Shown here: positions 1-9,929 of the stretch, piece after piece
How positions within the stretch are numbered: the stretch's first letter is position 1
Layout of the letters: every line of letters starts with the position of its first letter
Assembly: GCA_018669845.1 (NCBI GenBank)
Contig: JABHSO010000212.1
Location: 86,394 to 150,393, forward strand
Direction of reading: 5' to 3'
Length of the DNA: 64,000 nucleotides
Source of the DNA: Gammaproteobacteria bacterium
GTDB taxonomy: Bacteria > Pseudomonadota > Gammaproteobacteria > GCA-001735895
Notes under the pieces: generated by a model
Told to the model about the DNA's origin: nothing
What the model saw: only the letters and a program-made list of their open reading frames with translations
Database searches by the model: none
Position numbers and translations under genes: made by a program

Positions 1-1
1 T

Positions 2-370
2 GGAGAACTAACCGCTCGTGAAGTTGAGTTTGAACCGGAAGATTCTGTGCTGTTAAGTACATCAGACGACAGCAGTAATAATAGTAGTAACGATGGCAGT
101 AATAATAGTAACGATAATGAACTGGTTGGATCAGTGAGTAATATTACAGCCACCAGCTTTGATCTTGCCGGAGAAACCATTACTGTCAATGCCGCTACTA
201 TCATCGATGACTCAATAATTGAAGATGCACGCGGTGTTGAGGTCAACAATGAAGAGTCCTTTGGTGACCTATCAGAAACACTGGCTCAATTGTTATCGGA
301 TGGTATGGGGCTTGAAGTGGTTGTTGACCGTTCAAATGGAATTGTAGCAGTAAGCATTGAAGATCTTTAA
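2..370 (+). CDS. C-terminal part of DUF5666-like protein (5' truncated by window edge)
   Basis: Frame 2 is open from base 2 (GELTAREVEFEPEDSVLLST...), continuing into the listed ORF; GSVSNITATSFDLAGETITVNAATII resembles DUF5666 beta-repeat. Contains a Ser/Asn-rich linker. Confidence 0.55.
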   Translation, partial: GELTAREVEFEPEDSVLLSTSDDSSNNSSNDGSNNSNDNELVGSVSNITATSFDLAGETITVNAATIIDDSIIEDARGVEVNNEESFGDLSETLAQLLSDGMGLEVVVDRSNGIVAVSIEDL

Positions 371-410
371 TCCTCAAAAGTCACTTTTATTGTAGAGACT
401 GTAACCTCTT

Positions 411-442
411 CACCCGCCAGATAATCTGGCGGGTGTTTTTTT
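411..442 (+). terminator. Rho-independent terminator
   Basis: CACCCGCCAG-ataat-CTGGCGGGTG followed by TTTTTTT. Confidence 0.9.
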
Positions 443-699
443 GCTGAATTAAAAGGTCTGAATAATAGGATAAAGCTAATGCTCTGGATTAATGGAAAAT
501 TCTGATGTCGTCAGAAATTTTAGTGCCAACTCAATGTTTACATATTTAATTAAGTTGTCTCTTCAACAGGCGGTCTATCAAATGCATGGCAAGATGATTT
601 CCCAAATTATAATATTAGAACGACTAATTTGTATTCCACCTGCCAAAACCACCTTCTTTAGTTGATACCTGACACCATATTCTTTTTTATAATTTACTC

Positions 700-1266
700 A
701 TGGCATCATTTGAATTTCTTTCAGTTTCACTATCCAGCTTCTCGTTAATTACATTGGCTGAGATTGGGGATAAAAGCCAACTTGTCTGTATGACAGTAGC
801 TTCCCGACACCGACCCTGGCCCGTCATACTGGGTGCGTCAACCGCATTTATTATACTAAATACTCTGGCGGTATTATTTGGTGCCAGTATTGCAGCCTGG
901 TTGCCGGAACGCGTAATCGCAGGTTTAGTAGCTGTTCTGTTCGGTGCTTTTGCCATTCATATATTGCTAGACCAGAATGATAACAGTTCGGAAGATGTAT
1001 TGGAGAAACCGAATCACGGTATTTTCTTGACCACATTCCTGTTGATTCTGTTGGCAGAGTTTGGTGACAAGACGCAAATTGCAGTAGCGGGACTTGCTAG
1101 CAGCATAGCGCCACTACCAGTTTGGATAGGTGCTACTATAGCGTTAATTTCAATCTCTATACTGGGAGTCTGGGCTGGCCGAACTATATTACAGCGATTA
1201 AAACTTAAGTGGCTCCGCAGGTTACTACTCGCCATATCCCCTGGAAGGAATCCTCAGCCACGATAG
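700..1266 (+). pseudogene. GDT1/TMEM165/UPF0016 family (Mn/Ca transporter) protein, C-terminus apparently replaced
   Basis: Two signature motifs LAEIGDKSQL and LAEFGDKTQI in hydrophobic segments; C-terminus diverges after LKWLRRL where a UDG-like frame begins. Confidence 0.7.
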
Positions 1267-1589
1267 TTTGGGAAGAATTGCATAAACACCAGGTTGCAGA
1301 CCGGACGATCTTATTTAATGCCGTGCCCTGGCATCCAGAAGGTAAGGATGGGCCCTTATCAAATCGCGCTCCGAATGCTGACGAAAAGAAAGCAGGGCAG
1401 AAGTGCCTGTCACTCTTCTTCGAGTTGTTTCAAGATATACCGGTAATGGCACTGGGTAATATTGCCGATGAAAGCCTGAACCGACTGTCCATCAAGCATA
1501 CCAAAATTCGGCACCCTGCCAATGGCGGGGCACCTTTGTTTCGTGCCGGTGCCGAGATCTTTATCCAAAAGTGTCGCCGACAGCAGTAA
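1209..1589 (+). pseudogene. Uracil-DNA glycosylase-like C-terminal fragment
   Basis: SATIVWEELHKH, ILFNAVPWHPE, and HPANGGAPLFRAGAEIF match UDG-superfamily C-terminal motifs; N-terminal catalytic half is absent. Confidence 0.6.
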
Positions 1590-1855
1590 CAGCTACAGGT
1601 GAAAATTTATCTATGGGTTTTCAATATGTTCTCATGTGTTGAGAATTTAGCGATTTACTGAAAAGAGTAATTTGAGCATTTTTTAATTATCACATAAAGT
1701 ATAAATTATTGAATGTTTTTTGGCTGTATCAACGAAAGGGATTTCTTTCAGTGATTATATTTCGGTTATGTGTGGGGATTGAGTTAGTATTAAAAAAAGT
1801 GGGTAACCTATTAGTGGGATTTAATCGAATTGAAAGTAATATAAAAAACTTTACC

Positions 1856-4093
1856 ATGTCTCCTTCTCTACGCCAGTTTATGATTATCAGTATCATCGGT
1901 ATGACGATATTACTAGTCTCATTGTTGTATTTTCACGTGGAACTGAGTGAAGGCTATCTTAAGGTTCACCTGGATACGCAAAATAAAAACCTGGCGATAG
2001 TATTGCGTAATTCGCTACTGGCAGAGGGACTTGAAACGGTATTGCTTAAAACCAAACAAGAGCTTTCAGATAGCGAACGTGAGCAAATAACTAAAACGCT
2101 GGAAAGGGAATTACGCTGGGTACCCGTTGTAAAAGTAAAAGTTTATAGCAAGGATGCCATGGTGCTATTTTCAACAAAACAGGATGAAACTGGGCAATCA
2201 GCAATAAACAATAAAGGTGTACAAATTTCGCTTGCAGGTACCGCTGTTTCAGGCCTGGTGCATCGTAATCATATAAATGATTTTGATAATCACGTTGAAA
2301 TACTGTCTTTGCATCAACAGTATATTCCGATTAAAAATCATCTCAGCGGTGAGGTGCTGGGTGCATTTGAAATATATACAGATGTTTCATTGATTTTGAA
2401 CAATTTAGAGGGAAAACAGAAAATAATTTTCTGGTCGATTGGCGGCATCCTGGTGACATTCTATCTGTCATTGGCATTTTCTTTTTTTGGAACTCACCGA
2501 CTGTTACGCAAAGAAACTTTACAGCGTCAGAAACATTTAAATGAGCTTCAGTCAATACACTCTGAACTTGAGCAACGGGTTGAGCAGCGAACTGCAGAAC
2601 TGGATAAATCTAAACAGTTTCTGCAGTCGGTAATCGATGGAATTGGTAGTCCTTTACTGGTAATCAGGCCTGATTTTAGCATTGCATTAATGAACAAGGC
2701 TGCAGTTAAATTAATTCCAGCTGATCAGGATATAGCTAACTACCGTTATTGTTACCAGGTGTCTCACCGCCAGAATAAACCCTGTTCCGGGGCTGATCAT
2801 CCCTGCTCTTTTGCACAGGTTATGCAGGACGGCTGCACAGTGAGGGTCAGGCATACGCATTACGATGCTAATAACCGGCCAATGCTCGTCGACCTGGTAT
2901 CTACACCGCTGTATTCGCCAACTGGAGAGTTTGAAGGGGTGATCGAGGTTGAACATGATATCACCCAATTAGTACAGATGCAGGCCGGCCTGGAGCAAAG
3001 TGAAGCTCGTTTACAGGCCATAATGAAAAACGTCCCCGATGCGATTGTGACCTGTGATTCCAGTTATGTGATTCAGAGCAATAACCTGGCTGCACAAAGT
3101 TTATTTAATGGGAAAGAAGAAGATCTAAATGGAACAAAATTTACCCGGTTTATCTCCGATGATAATTTGAAAATATTTCAGCCTGAAAATATGGGACGAA
3201 AACTTTCCATGCTGAAAGCTCTTGATGGAAAAGAATTTCCAGCAGATATATGGATTGGTCCATTGGAGTTTAGCGATGGGGTTAGCAGCTGTATTGCAGT
3301 AATACGCGATATTACCAAACGTTTACAGGCCCAGAGTGAGCTGGAGACAACACGCCAACAGTATTTTCACCAGGAAAAAATGGCTGCTATTGGGCAACTT
3401 GCTGCAGGTATTTTACACGAAGTAGGTAATCCTATTGCCGCCATTGCCGGTGCGGCCTCGGAACTTAAATCGATCAATGTCTGTGGCAGGAATCCTGTTG
3501 GTGATTGTCCATTTGAAGAATCGGTGAGTGAAAATATAAACCTGATTGATGAGCAAACCATCAGGCTGGCAAAAATAACGAGTGAAATAGCTGACTTTGC
3601 GTCACCCAAACCGCGCGATCGAGAATTACTGGATCTTAATGGATTACTGCAAAGCACTGCCAGGTTGTTATCTTATGACCAGAGGTTCAGTGCTATTGAA
3701 ATGGATTTGCAGCTGGATAGAAACCTTCCTGCTATTGTAGGAGTTGCTGATCAACTGACCCAGGTTTTTATGAACCTGTTAATTAATGCGATGGATGCGA
3801 GTGCTATGGTCGATGGAAAAAAACATACTATTCAGCTAAAAACGCAACGGGATGGAGATCGAGTGCAGATCAGTGTGAAGGACAGGGGGCAGGGCATGTC
3901 TAAAGAGACATTGGGGCATGTTTTAGAACCCTTCTATTCCACCAAACCCGTGGGTAAAGGTAGCGGATTGGGTTTATCTCTCTGTGACACCATTGTGCTT
4001 GCGCATGGTGGCGTACTGAATTTTGACAGCGAACTGGGTAAAGGCACGACAGTAGATGTATATCTACCCATCGACTTGAAAGAATCAGAATAA
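1856..4093 (+). CDS. Membrane sensor histidine kinase with PAS domain(s), NtrB-like
   Basis: ORF 1709..4093 with likely start at 1856; TM segments, PAS-like regions, H-box GQLAAGILHEVGNPIAAIAG, HATPase motifs GQGMSKETLGHVLEPFYSTKPVGKGSGLGL. Confidence 0.85.
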   Translation: MSPSLRQFMIISIIGMTILLVSLLYFHVELSEGYLKVHLDTQNKNLAIVLRNSLLAEGLETVLLKTKQELSDSEREQITKTLERELRWVPVVKVKVYSKDAMVLFSTKQDETGQSAINNKGVQISLAGTAVSGLVHRNHINDFDNHVEILSLHQQYIPIKNHLSGEVLGAFEIYTDVSLILNNLEGKQKIIFWSIGGILVTFYLSLAFSFFGTHRLLRKETLQRQKHLNELQSIHSELEQRVEQRTAELDKSKQFLQSVIDGIGSPLLVIRPDFSIALMNKAAVKLIPADQDIANYRYCYQVSHRQNKPCSGADHPCSFAQVMQDGCTVRVRHTHYDANNRPMLVDLVSTPLYSPTGEFEGVIEVEHDITQLVQMQAGLEQSEARLQAIMKNVPDAIVTCDSSYVIQSNNLAAQSLFNGKEEDLNGTKFTRFISDDNLKIFQPENMGRKLSMLKALDGKEFPADIWIGPLEFSDGVSSCIAVIRDITKRLQAQSELETTRQQYFHQEKMAAIGQLAAGILHEVGNPIAAIAGAASELKSINVCGRNPVGDCPFEESVSENINLIDEQTIRLAKITSEIADFASPKPRDRELLDLNGLLQSTARLLSYDQRFSAIEMDLQLDRNLPAIVGVADQLTQVFMNLLINAMDASAMVDGKKHTIQLKTQRDGDRVQISVKDRGQGMSKETLGHVLEPFYSTKPVGKGSGLGLSLCDTIVLAHGGVLNFDSELGKGTTVDVYLPIDLKESE

Positions 4094-4110
4094 GATTAAA
4101 GCTTTTATTT

Positions 4111-4126
4111 TGGCACGCTCTATGCA
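4111..4126 (+). promoter_or_regulatory. Sigma54 (-24/-12) promoter
   Basis: TGGCACGCTCTATGCA; GG-N10-GC with near-consensus flanks; upstream of ccsA-like gene. Confidence 0.8.
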
Positions 4127-4134
4127 ATTGTAAA

Positions 4135-4194
4135 ATCAGATATTAAATCAGATATTAAATCAGATATTAAATCAGATATTAAATCAGGTATAAA
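4135..4194 (+). repeat. 12-bp tandem repeat (ATCAGATATTAA x4 plus a degenerate fifth copy)
   Basis: Four perfect units 4135-4182, then ATCAGGTATAAA. Confidence 0.95.
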
Positions 4195-4226
4195 TGACTG
4201 ACTTAATTTAATTTACTCGTTTAAGA

Positions 4227-5024
4227 TTGAAACCTATGCAAGATGAACAATTATTGTTATTTATAGCCTGTAGCTTTTACACAATTAGTTTCATTTTTAC
4301 CTACCTGAGCAAAAAAACTTTTACATATCACATTGTTATCTCGAGCAGTATTTTGGGCTTGCTCATTCATACAGTCAGTCTGGGAATAAGATGGGGTCGA
4401 GTGGGGCATGGGCCATTTATTAACCTGTATGAAATATTAAGCAGTAATGTATGGAGCCTGATGCTCTGTTTTGTCATATTCATGATGCTGTCAAAGCAAA
4501 ATGCACAGATGAGTCGTTACATTGTCCCTATTTTAGCATTATTAATGATCTGGTTAGTATTTACTCCTGCCAGAGATACTTACCTGCCACCTACCTACAA
4601 TACAATATGGTTATATTTTCACGTATTTTCCGGCAAGTTTTTTCTGGGGCTATTGTTACTGGCTACTGGCATGGCTATTTTTGAACTGGTCGCCACAAAG
4701 TCGACCGATCGCTCAATTTCCATTCCGGCAATACAGTTATTGAGTTACCGTTTTTTAGCCTTTGCATTTTGTTTTGAATCACTGATGTTATTTTTTGGAG
4801 CGATCTGGGCACAGGATGCCTGGGGGCGTTACTGGTCCTGGGATCCACTGGAAACCTGGGCCTTCCTGACCTGGTTAAGTCTGGTCTTCGTGTTGCACTG
4901 GAAAACCAGCCACGGTCATCAAAAAATTTACCCTGTTCTGGTTTTAGCCTGTTTCGTACTGGCATTCTTAACTTTTTTCGGGGTGCCATTTATATCTACT
5001 GCTCCGCATAAGGGAATGATTTGA
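4227..5024 (+). CDS. ccsA: Cytochrome c biogenesis protein, CcsA/ResC (CcsB) type
   Basis: Polytopic membrane protein with WWD-like motif WGRYWSWDPLETWAFLTWL and conserved His residues. Confidence 0.85.
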   Translation: MKPMQDEQLLLFIACSFYTISFIFTYLSKKTFTYHIVISSSILGLLIHTVSLGIRWGRVGHGPFINLYEILSSNVWSLMLCFVIFMMLSKQNAQMSRYIVPILALLMIWLVFTPARDTYLPPTYNTIWLYFHVFSGKFFLGLLLLATGMAIFELVATKSTDRSISIPAIQLLSYRFLAFAFCFESLMLFFGAIWAQDAWGRYWSWDPLETWAFLTWLSLVFVLHWKTSHGHQKIYPVLVLACFVLAFLTFFGVPFISTAPHKGMI

Positions 5025-5629
5025 TGAGCGTTACGGCAACGCATAAAAGACCCGCTAAATTTAGACGCTACGCTGGAGTATTAGTGTCGCTGTTAGTTAT
5101 CATTGTGATATTGGGCTGGTTATTAAATCACTGGATGACAAAACCGCTCGTAACGAATGTAAGCTCTGAAAAAAATGAAGCTATACAGGTTAATGATCTG
5201 GATAAACTATTTTCTAAAGCTGTTACTCATATGCAGAAAAAAGAATATGCCCAGGCGGTGAATCAATGGCATCAAATACTTTTGATCAATTCGGCTATAC
5301 CCGAAGTCAATGTAAATATGGGATTTTCTTTATTCGAGTTAGGTCGATTCGAAACTGCCAGAGATTTTTTCATTAGCGCGATGGAACAGAGTTCATTCCA
5401 GGCCAACGCTTATTACGGTCTTGCGATCAGCAGTGAAAAACTGGGGGACCTGGAAGGGGCTCTAGGTGCAATGAAGAGTTATATTCATCTCGCACAAAAC
5501 AAACAGGATGAACCCTATCTGCGTAAAGCGAGGTCAGCGATATGGGAATGGGAAGCGCTGCTGACAGAGCAGCGTGAACAGAAAGATTCATCTATATCAG
5601 TATTGAAAGAGTCAGAAAAAAATAATTAA
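5021..5629 (+). CDS. Membrane-anchored TPR protein
   Basis: N-terminal TM helix; TPR-like repeats (QAVNQWHQILLINSAIPEVNVNMGFSLFELGRFETARDFF). Confidence 0.7.
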   Translation: MMSVTATHKRPAKFRRYAGVLVSLLVIIVILGWLLNHWMTKPLVTNVSSEKNEAIQVNDLDKLFSKAVTHMQKKEYAQAVNQWHQILLINSAIPEVNVNMGFSLFELGRFETARDFFISAMEQSSFQANAYYGLAISSEKLGDLEGALGAMKSYIHLAQNKQDEPYLRKARSAIWEWEALLTEQREQKDSSISVLKESEKNN

Positions 5630-5902
5630 ATCCGCTTGTCACAACCATATAAGTCATTCATGTTAGGTTAGTATTTCGGCAGGTTAGTGGTAGCAGCTAT
5701 TAGCTGTCAAGCTGAGGTAAGCTTATGTGGCACACAACGACGTGAACCCAAGATGGGTGACCCCAGGATGGAGACACGATTCGAATGTTGTCAATTTACA
5801 TCAAATTCTGACCGACCAATGGCGGGAGTTAAACTCTCTAGAGTTACACCTGTTCAATTGAATCTTTTTCCTATACTTTCGGCAGAACCCGATGTCGACT
5901 TC

Positions 5903-7234
5903 TCAAAGCGCTATACGATTCCGAAGTCCTTCTTCATTGGCACGATGGATAAGACGACGTATGGTTTTGGGTATACTCAACCGCCCCCAAGAATATCCCT
6001 GTTCAGCATTTTGATTGACTCTACGCTTGACTTGGACGCAATAATTGTTAAACCCGGAAATTTCCGTATCGCTAACCCCTCCATAGGCATCGCCGAACAC
6101 ATCATCGTAGATAAAGTCCAGAATTTCATCCAGTTTTATATCACCCAATTGTCCTCTGACAAAAGGAAATACCATTAAAATGAGTTGGCGCTCGTTATCT
6201 GGGCCGAGAGGTTCGGCCATAGCAGGCTGCCAATAAGGTATCGGAATGCCATGCATGTCCACAAGTGTCATGGCTCCATAAGAACCATATAGTTGAATCC
6301 TTCTCAAGTTGCGCAGTTGTTGAACCAATTTGGCTTCGTCGCTATACCCCAGTAAAGAATGCCTTAATGCGACGCGCTCTAGAAACTCGAGGTCAATCGG
6401 GTCCACCTCGAAAATTACCCCCTGAACATGCGGTAACAGTGACAATAACTTATCCCTCACATGTTCGAGGAACCATTCTGCTCGCTTCTGCTGTCGCCAG
6501 GCGCGGCTAACGCCGAAATAATTCCCAAAGCACCAGCTTCTCTCGGTATGTCCGGATAAAAATATGATTCCTATAACGTGATCCAGAATATGTAAAACCG
6601 CATAGAATTCACACCATTTATGACCGCTGATATTGGCCCGTCGGGATTCATCTATCCAGGTAATAATATCCTCGGGATCATCTCTCTCCCCTTCGTCAGG
6701 GAACAGCTTTTCGTAACACTTGAAACTTTCCGATAGCAGAATTCCTTGATCACCATCGGTTTCTGTAATATGGGTGACTCTTGGAAGAAGGTGGTTTACC
6801 AAATCATCCAGTTTATCGACGGAATTTTTTATTTTGAAGGAGCGCTGGATGGCAAAATCATAGACAAAATCGAGTGGCTTGCCGCTGTGAAAGTCCACCG
6901 GTCGATACTCGAGCGACTCCGGCTCTTTTGCTCCAATCACACCAATTATGGACGGGTATTTCGCATTGGACTGCTCCTGTCGCTCCAATGCCAGGCCCAG
7001 CTCTTTCGCAACCCAGTGAGAATCTTGCGAATCATTGCTCAAAAAAATAAGAAAATGATCAGCTTCGCGGATGTGATTTTCAACTTCATCCATGATTTTC
7101 TTTCCAAATGAAAGATCGCTTTCGTATGCCCATGCCTCTATATTGACTTGCTCTAGGGCGCTTTCTAGTTGGCGAACTTCGGTGGCTTGTTTGTGCGAGT
7201 GAGAGATGAATACTTTTGAAACCGGGTCAGTCAT
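5903..7234 (-). CDS. TIR-domain protein with GNAT-like C-terminal domain
   Basis: N-terminus SKVFISHSHKQATEVRQLESALEQVNIEAWAYESDL...HFLIFLSNDSQDSHWVAKELGLAL is TIR-like; C-terminus (FGNYFGVSRAWRQQKRAEWFLEHVRDKL...GVIFEVDP...RRIQLYGSYGAM) resembles a GNAT fold. Confidence 0.75.
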   Translation of the reverse strand: MTDPVSKVFISHSHKQATEVRQLESALEQVNIEAWAYESDLSFGKKIMDEVENHIREADHFLIFLSNDSQDSHWVAKELGLALERQEQSNAKYPSIIGVIGAKEPESLEYRPVDFHSGKPLDFVYDFAIQRSFKIKNSVDKLDDLVNHLLPRVTHITETDGDQGILLSESFKCYEKLFPDEGERDDPEDIITWIDESRRANISGHKWCEFYAVLHILDHVIGIIFLSGHTERSWCFGNYFGVSRAWRQQKRAEWFLEHVRDKLLSLLPHVQGVIFEVDPIDLEFLERVALRHSLLGYSDEAKLVQQLRNLRRIQLYGSYGAMTLVDMHGIPIPYWQPAMAEPLGPDNERQLILMVFPFVRGQLGDIKLDEILDFIYDDVFGDAYGGVSDTEISGFNNYCVQVKRRVNQNAEQGYSWGRLSIPKTIRRLIHRANEEGLRNRIAL

Positions 7235-7287
7235 TGCACTAAACTCCCTTTGGCCGTTGAGTCATCCGATTAAAACGTAATCCGGAT

Positions 7288-7311
7288 TTGAAAACAATCG
7301 ATTGTTTTCAA
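7288..7311. promoter_or_regulatory. Perfect 24-bp palindrome upstream of the TIR gene
   Basis: TTGAAAACAATC|GATTGTTTTCAA, centre about 65 bp upstream of the minus-strand start codon at 7234. Confidence 0.85.
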
Positions 7312-7519
7312 TATATCATCCCGTTCAGATAGGATGTACCACAAGTACAGAATTTTTCGATGACTTCATCTGGTGTTTGATTAGGATGTAATTTAGGATC
7401 GGCTTTCTACTTTTTAATCCTTACTCTCTAAATTGTTGAGCGGCATTGCAAGATACATAAAATAATGAGCGAGGAATCCCAAAATATCTAAGTATTCCGA
7501 ATAAATAAATTCATACTAT

Positions 7520-8770
7520 TTACATATTAATTCTCGACACACCACCAAAACTACCAATCCATAATGTTTTGTCCTGTTGTATATCCATGGAAAAAACCGT
7601 ATTGGAAAATAATCCATCATGTGTGGTGAATCTATTGCTGAATTTTCCTTCAACCAACCGGGTGATGCCATTACTGGTGCCTACCCACAAAATGCCATTT
7701 TTGTCCTGATGCAACATGAAAATGTGATTCGAAGGTAGTCCATCTTTCACCGTGTAATTGATAAAATTTTCACCATCAAAACGAGCCAGGCCAGCCCCCC
7801 AGGTTCCCGCCCAGACTATACCGTCTGTATCGACTTCGAGTGCAACAATGTAGTTTGGGTTGTAGGCGGTATCAACATTCTGCAATCCCATTTCTATTTT
7901 TTGTCGGGCGTGATGACTGGATACTTTGGCTGGATCTGATTTGAAAGTATTGTCGCCCTTGACCAGTTCATATTCTGCACCCTGACCATTTTTATGATTC
8001 CAGCTGGCCCATTGATTATCCTGAAAACGGGATAGGCCGCCTTCGGTGGCAAACCACACTTCACCATTTTTACCCAGGTCAAGACCGTATACCCAGTCGT
8101 TCGGTAGTCCACCCTGAGTATTTTCTACGGTAAAGGTTTGCCAGGCTGTCGGATCTTCGAGCCTGCCCCCTTTAACCAGGTTGGCACCGGACCAGGTGGC
8201 TATCCATAGATCACCATTTGGCATGACCAGTACGTCATACACAAATGCATCGGCCAGTCCATGTGGCACATTGAAGATTTCAAATTTGTCCTTTATTTCA
8301 TCATAAATGGCCAGCCCACCGCCGTAGGTACCCACCAGCATTTTAGTTTCTGTCCAGCGACTGACGTGAAAAACTCCATTGGCCAGTAAACCATTACGCA
8401 CATCGAATAAACGGTAATCATCGGTTTCTGGTACATAACGGATGACACCACCAGATGTGCCTACCCAGACTTTATCTTGTTCAGCAAAAATAGATTTTAC
8501 ATTACGATTGCCCACTCTAAAATGAGTGAACTTTGCATTGTTATCCGCTTCAAAGTTAACCGCAACATCAGGACTATTGTTAACTGGAATCAAGTTTGGG
8601 GGATTATTTCCCACTATAGTATTTGCAGAGAGTTTTTCAGCACTTTGAAAACTGTCTACTGGCTTTTGCTGTTTACTGAACTGTGTTTTTTGAAGCTCAG
8701 TCAGGAAATAAAAGCCGAGTATGAGTCCAGCTGAAATCAGCAAAACTATAGAAAAGTATCTAGTATTCAT
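7520..8770 (-). CDS. Secreted two-component-regulator-propeller (Reg_prop) protein
   Basis: Repeated WVGTSGG / DLWIATWSG / LWIGSFGGVSR blades; N-terminal signal or TM segment. Confidence 0.8.
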   Translation of the reverse strand: MNTRYFSIVLLISAGLILGFYFLTELQKTQFSKQQKPVDSFQSAEKLSANTIVGNNPPNLIPVNNSPDVAVNFEADNNAKFTHFRVGNRNVKSIFAEQDKVWVGTSGGVIRYVPETDDYRLFDVRNGLLANGVFHVSRWTETKMLVGTYGGGLAIYDEIKDKFEIFNVPHGLADAFVYDVLVMPNGDLWIATWSGANLVKGGRLEDPTAWQTFTVENTQGGLPNDWVYGLDLGKNGEVWFATEGGLSRFQDNQWASWNHKNGQGAEYELVKGDNTFKSDPAKVSSHHARQKIEMGLQNVDTAYNPNYIVALEVDTDGIVWAGTWGAGLARFDGENFINYTVKDGLPSNHIFMLHQDKNGILWVGTSNGITRLVEGKFSNRFTTHDGLFSNTVFSMDIQQDKTLWIGSFGGVSRINM

Positions 8771-8792
8771 GTCTGTTACTCCAACTTAAAAA

Positions 8793-9929
8793 CTATTCAA
8801 TTAATTTTTTTGGCAGACCGAGACGGGTAACACCACCCCGGCTGCCGACCCAGATATCGCCGTTAGGTGCAATTTGAATCGCGTAAATATCATTGCCGGG
8901 CAAACCGTCGTGAATAGTCCAGTTATTCCAGCTTTTTCCGTCGAAACGGGATAGTCCTTTATTGCTACCAAACCATAAAACGCCATCCTGGTCCTGTGCC
9001 ATGCTGTAAACAATATTGCCTGAAAGCCCATCCTGTTTCATCAGGTTAGACCATTGTCCCTGGCTAAAATGAGCCACACCTCCGCCCCAGGTGCCAGCCC
9101 AGATAGAGTCATCATGATCGACCAGAATGCAAAACACGTAATTTGGGTTGTAAGTTGGTTTGCCACTGGCGAGTATGCCAAGATCATGTCGTGAACGTGT
9201 ACCGAGTCCGGTATTGCGGCTGAAAGGCAGGGCGTCAGGGTTATCTCCACCCAGCCCATCCTGGTGGTTCCAGGATGTCCAGTTTTCCCCGTCATAACTT
9301 GTGACACCTCCTTCAGTGCCAAACCAGACTACCCCTTTGCTATCGACATCGATGCCATAAACCCATTCATTGATGAGCTCTTTGACATAGGTTTTAAATT
9401 CATTGGTTTTACGATTTAAATAATTGGCTCCTGCCCACGTGCCGATCCACAGGCCGCCGTCATGATCGTTGGCAAATGCGTAAATCCAGTAATCGGCCAA
9501 TCCGTGCATCGGGAAATAGGTCTTCCATTCGCCGTCTTTATAACGTGACATGCCCCCCGCGTTTGTGCCAAACCATTTATAACCATCCACATCGATACCA
9601 ATTCCAAAAACATATTCATTGGCAAGGCCATGATCTCTCGTAAAAGTATTAACAAGCTTGTGAGACTGCAAATTTATTTCATGCACACCCAGTGATGTAC
9701 CGACCCATAACCGTTGAGTTTTAGCTTCTACGGCCAACGAACGGACATACACCGATTCCCCGACTTTGAAGACATCCATAATATCTGGGATAGCCGTTTT
9801 TTGTCGAATGGGTTGCGCTATTTGTGCTAATTTTTCGGTAACTGTTGAATTGGTTTGCGCTTTCTGTTCGGAACATGAAGCAGTAATAATCAGCAATACT
9901 AAAAACTGACTAATTTTAAATAAATTCAT
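8793..9929 (-). CDS. Lipoprotein two-component-regulator-propeller (Reg_prop) protein, paralogue of neighbour
   Basis: Lipobox-like LIITASCSEQ; repeated blades LWIGTWAGANYL, VWFGTEGGVTSYD, IWVGSRGGVTRLG. Confidence 0.8.
   Translation of the reverse strand: MNLFKISQFLVLLIITASCSEQKAQTNSTVTEKLAQIAQPIRQKTAIPDIMDVFKVGESVYVRSLAVEAKTQRLWVGTSLGVHEINLQSHKLVNTFTRDHGLANEYVFGIGIDVDGYKWFGTNAGGMSRYKDGEWKTYFPMHGLADYWIYAFANDHDGGLWIGTWAGANYLNRKTNEFKTYVKELINEWVYGIDVDSKGVVWFGTEGGVTSYDGENWTSWNHQDGLGGDNPDALPFSRNTGLGTRSRHDLGILASGKPTYNPNYVFCILVDHDDSIWAGTWGGGVAHFSQGQWSNLMKQDGLSGNIVYSMAQDQDGVLWFGSNKGLSRFDGKSWNNWTIHDGLPGNDIYAIQIAPNGDIWVGSRGGVTRLGLPKKLIE

Noticed and set aside
69-117. AGTAATAATAGTAG... trinucleotide-like repeat
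   Set aside because: Explained as a Ser/Asn linker in the coding sequence; imperfect.
5687-6178. Plus-strand 163-aa ORF
   Set aside because: Overlaps the C-terminus of the TIR-domain gene on the opposite strand and shows no domain-like pattern.
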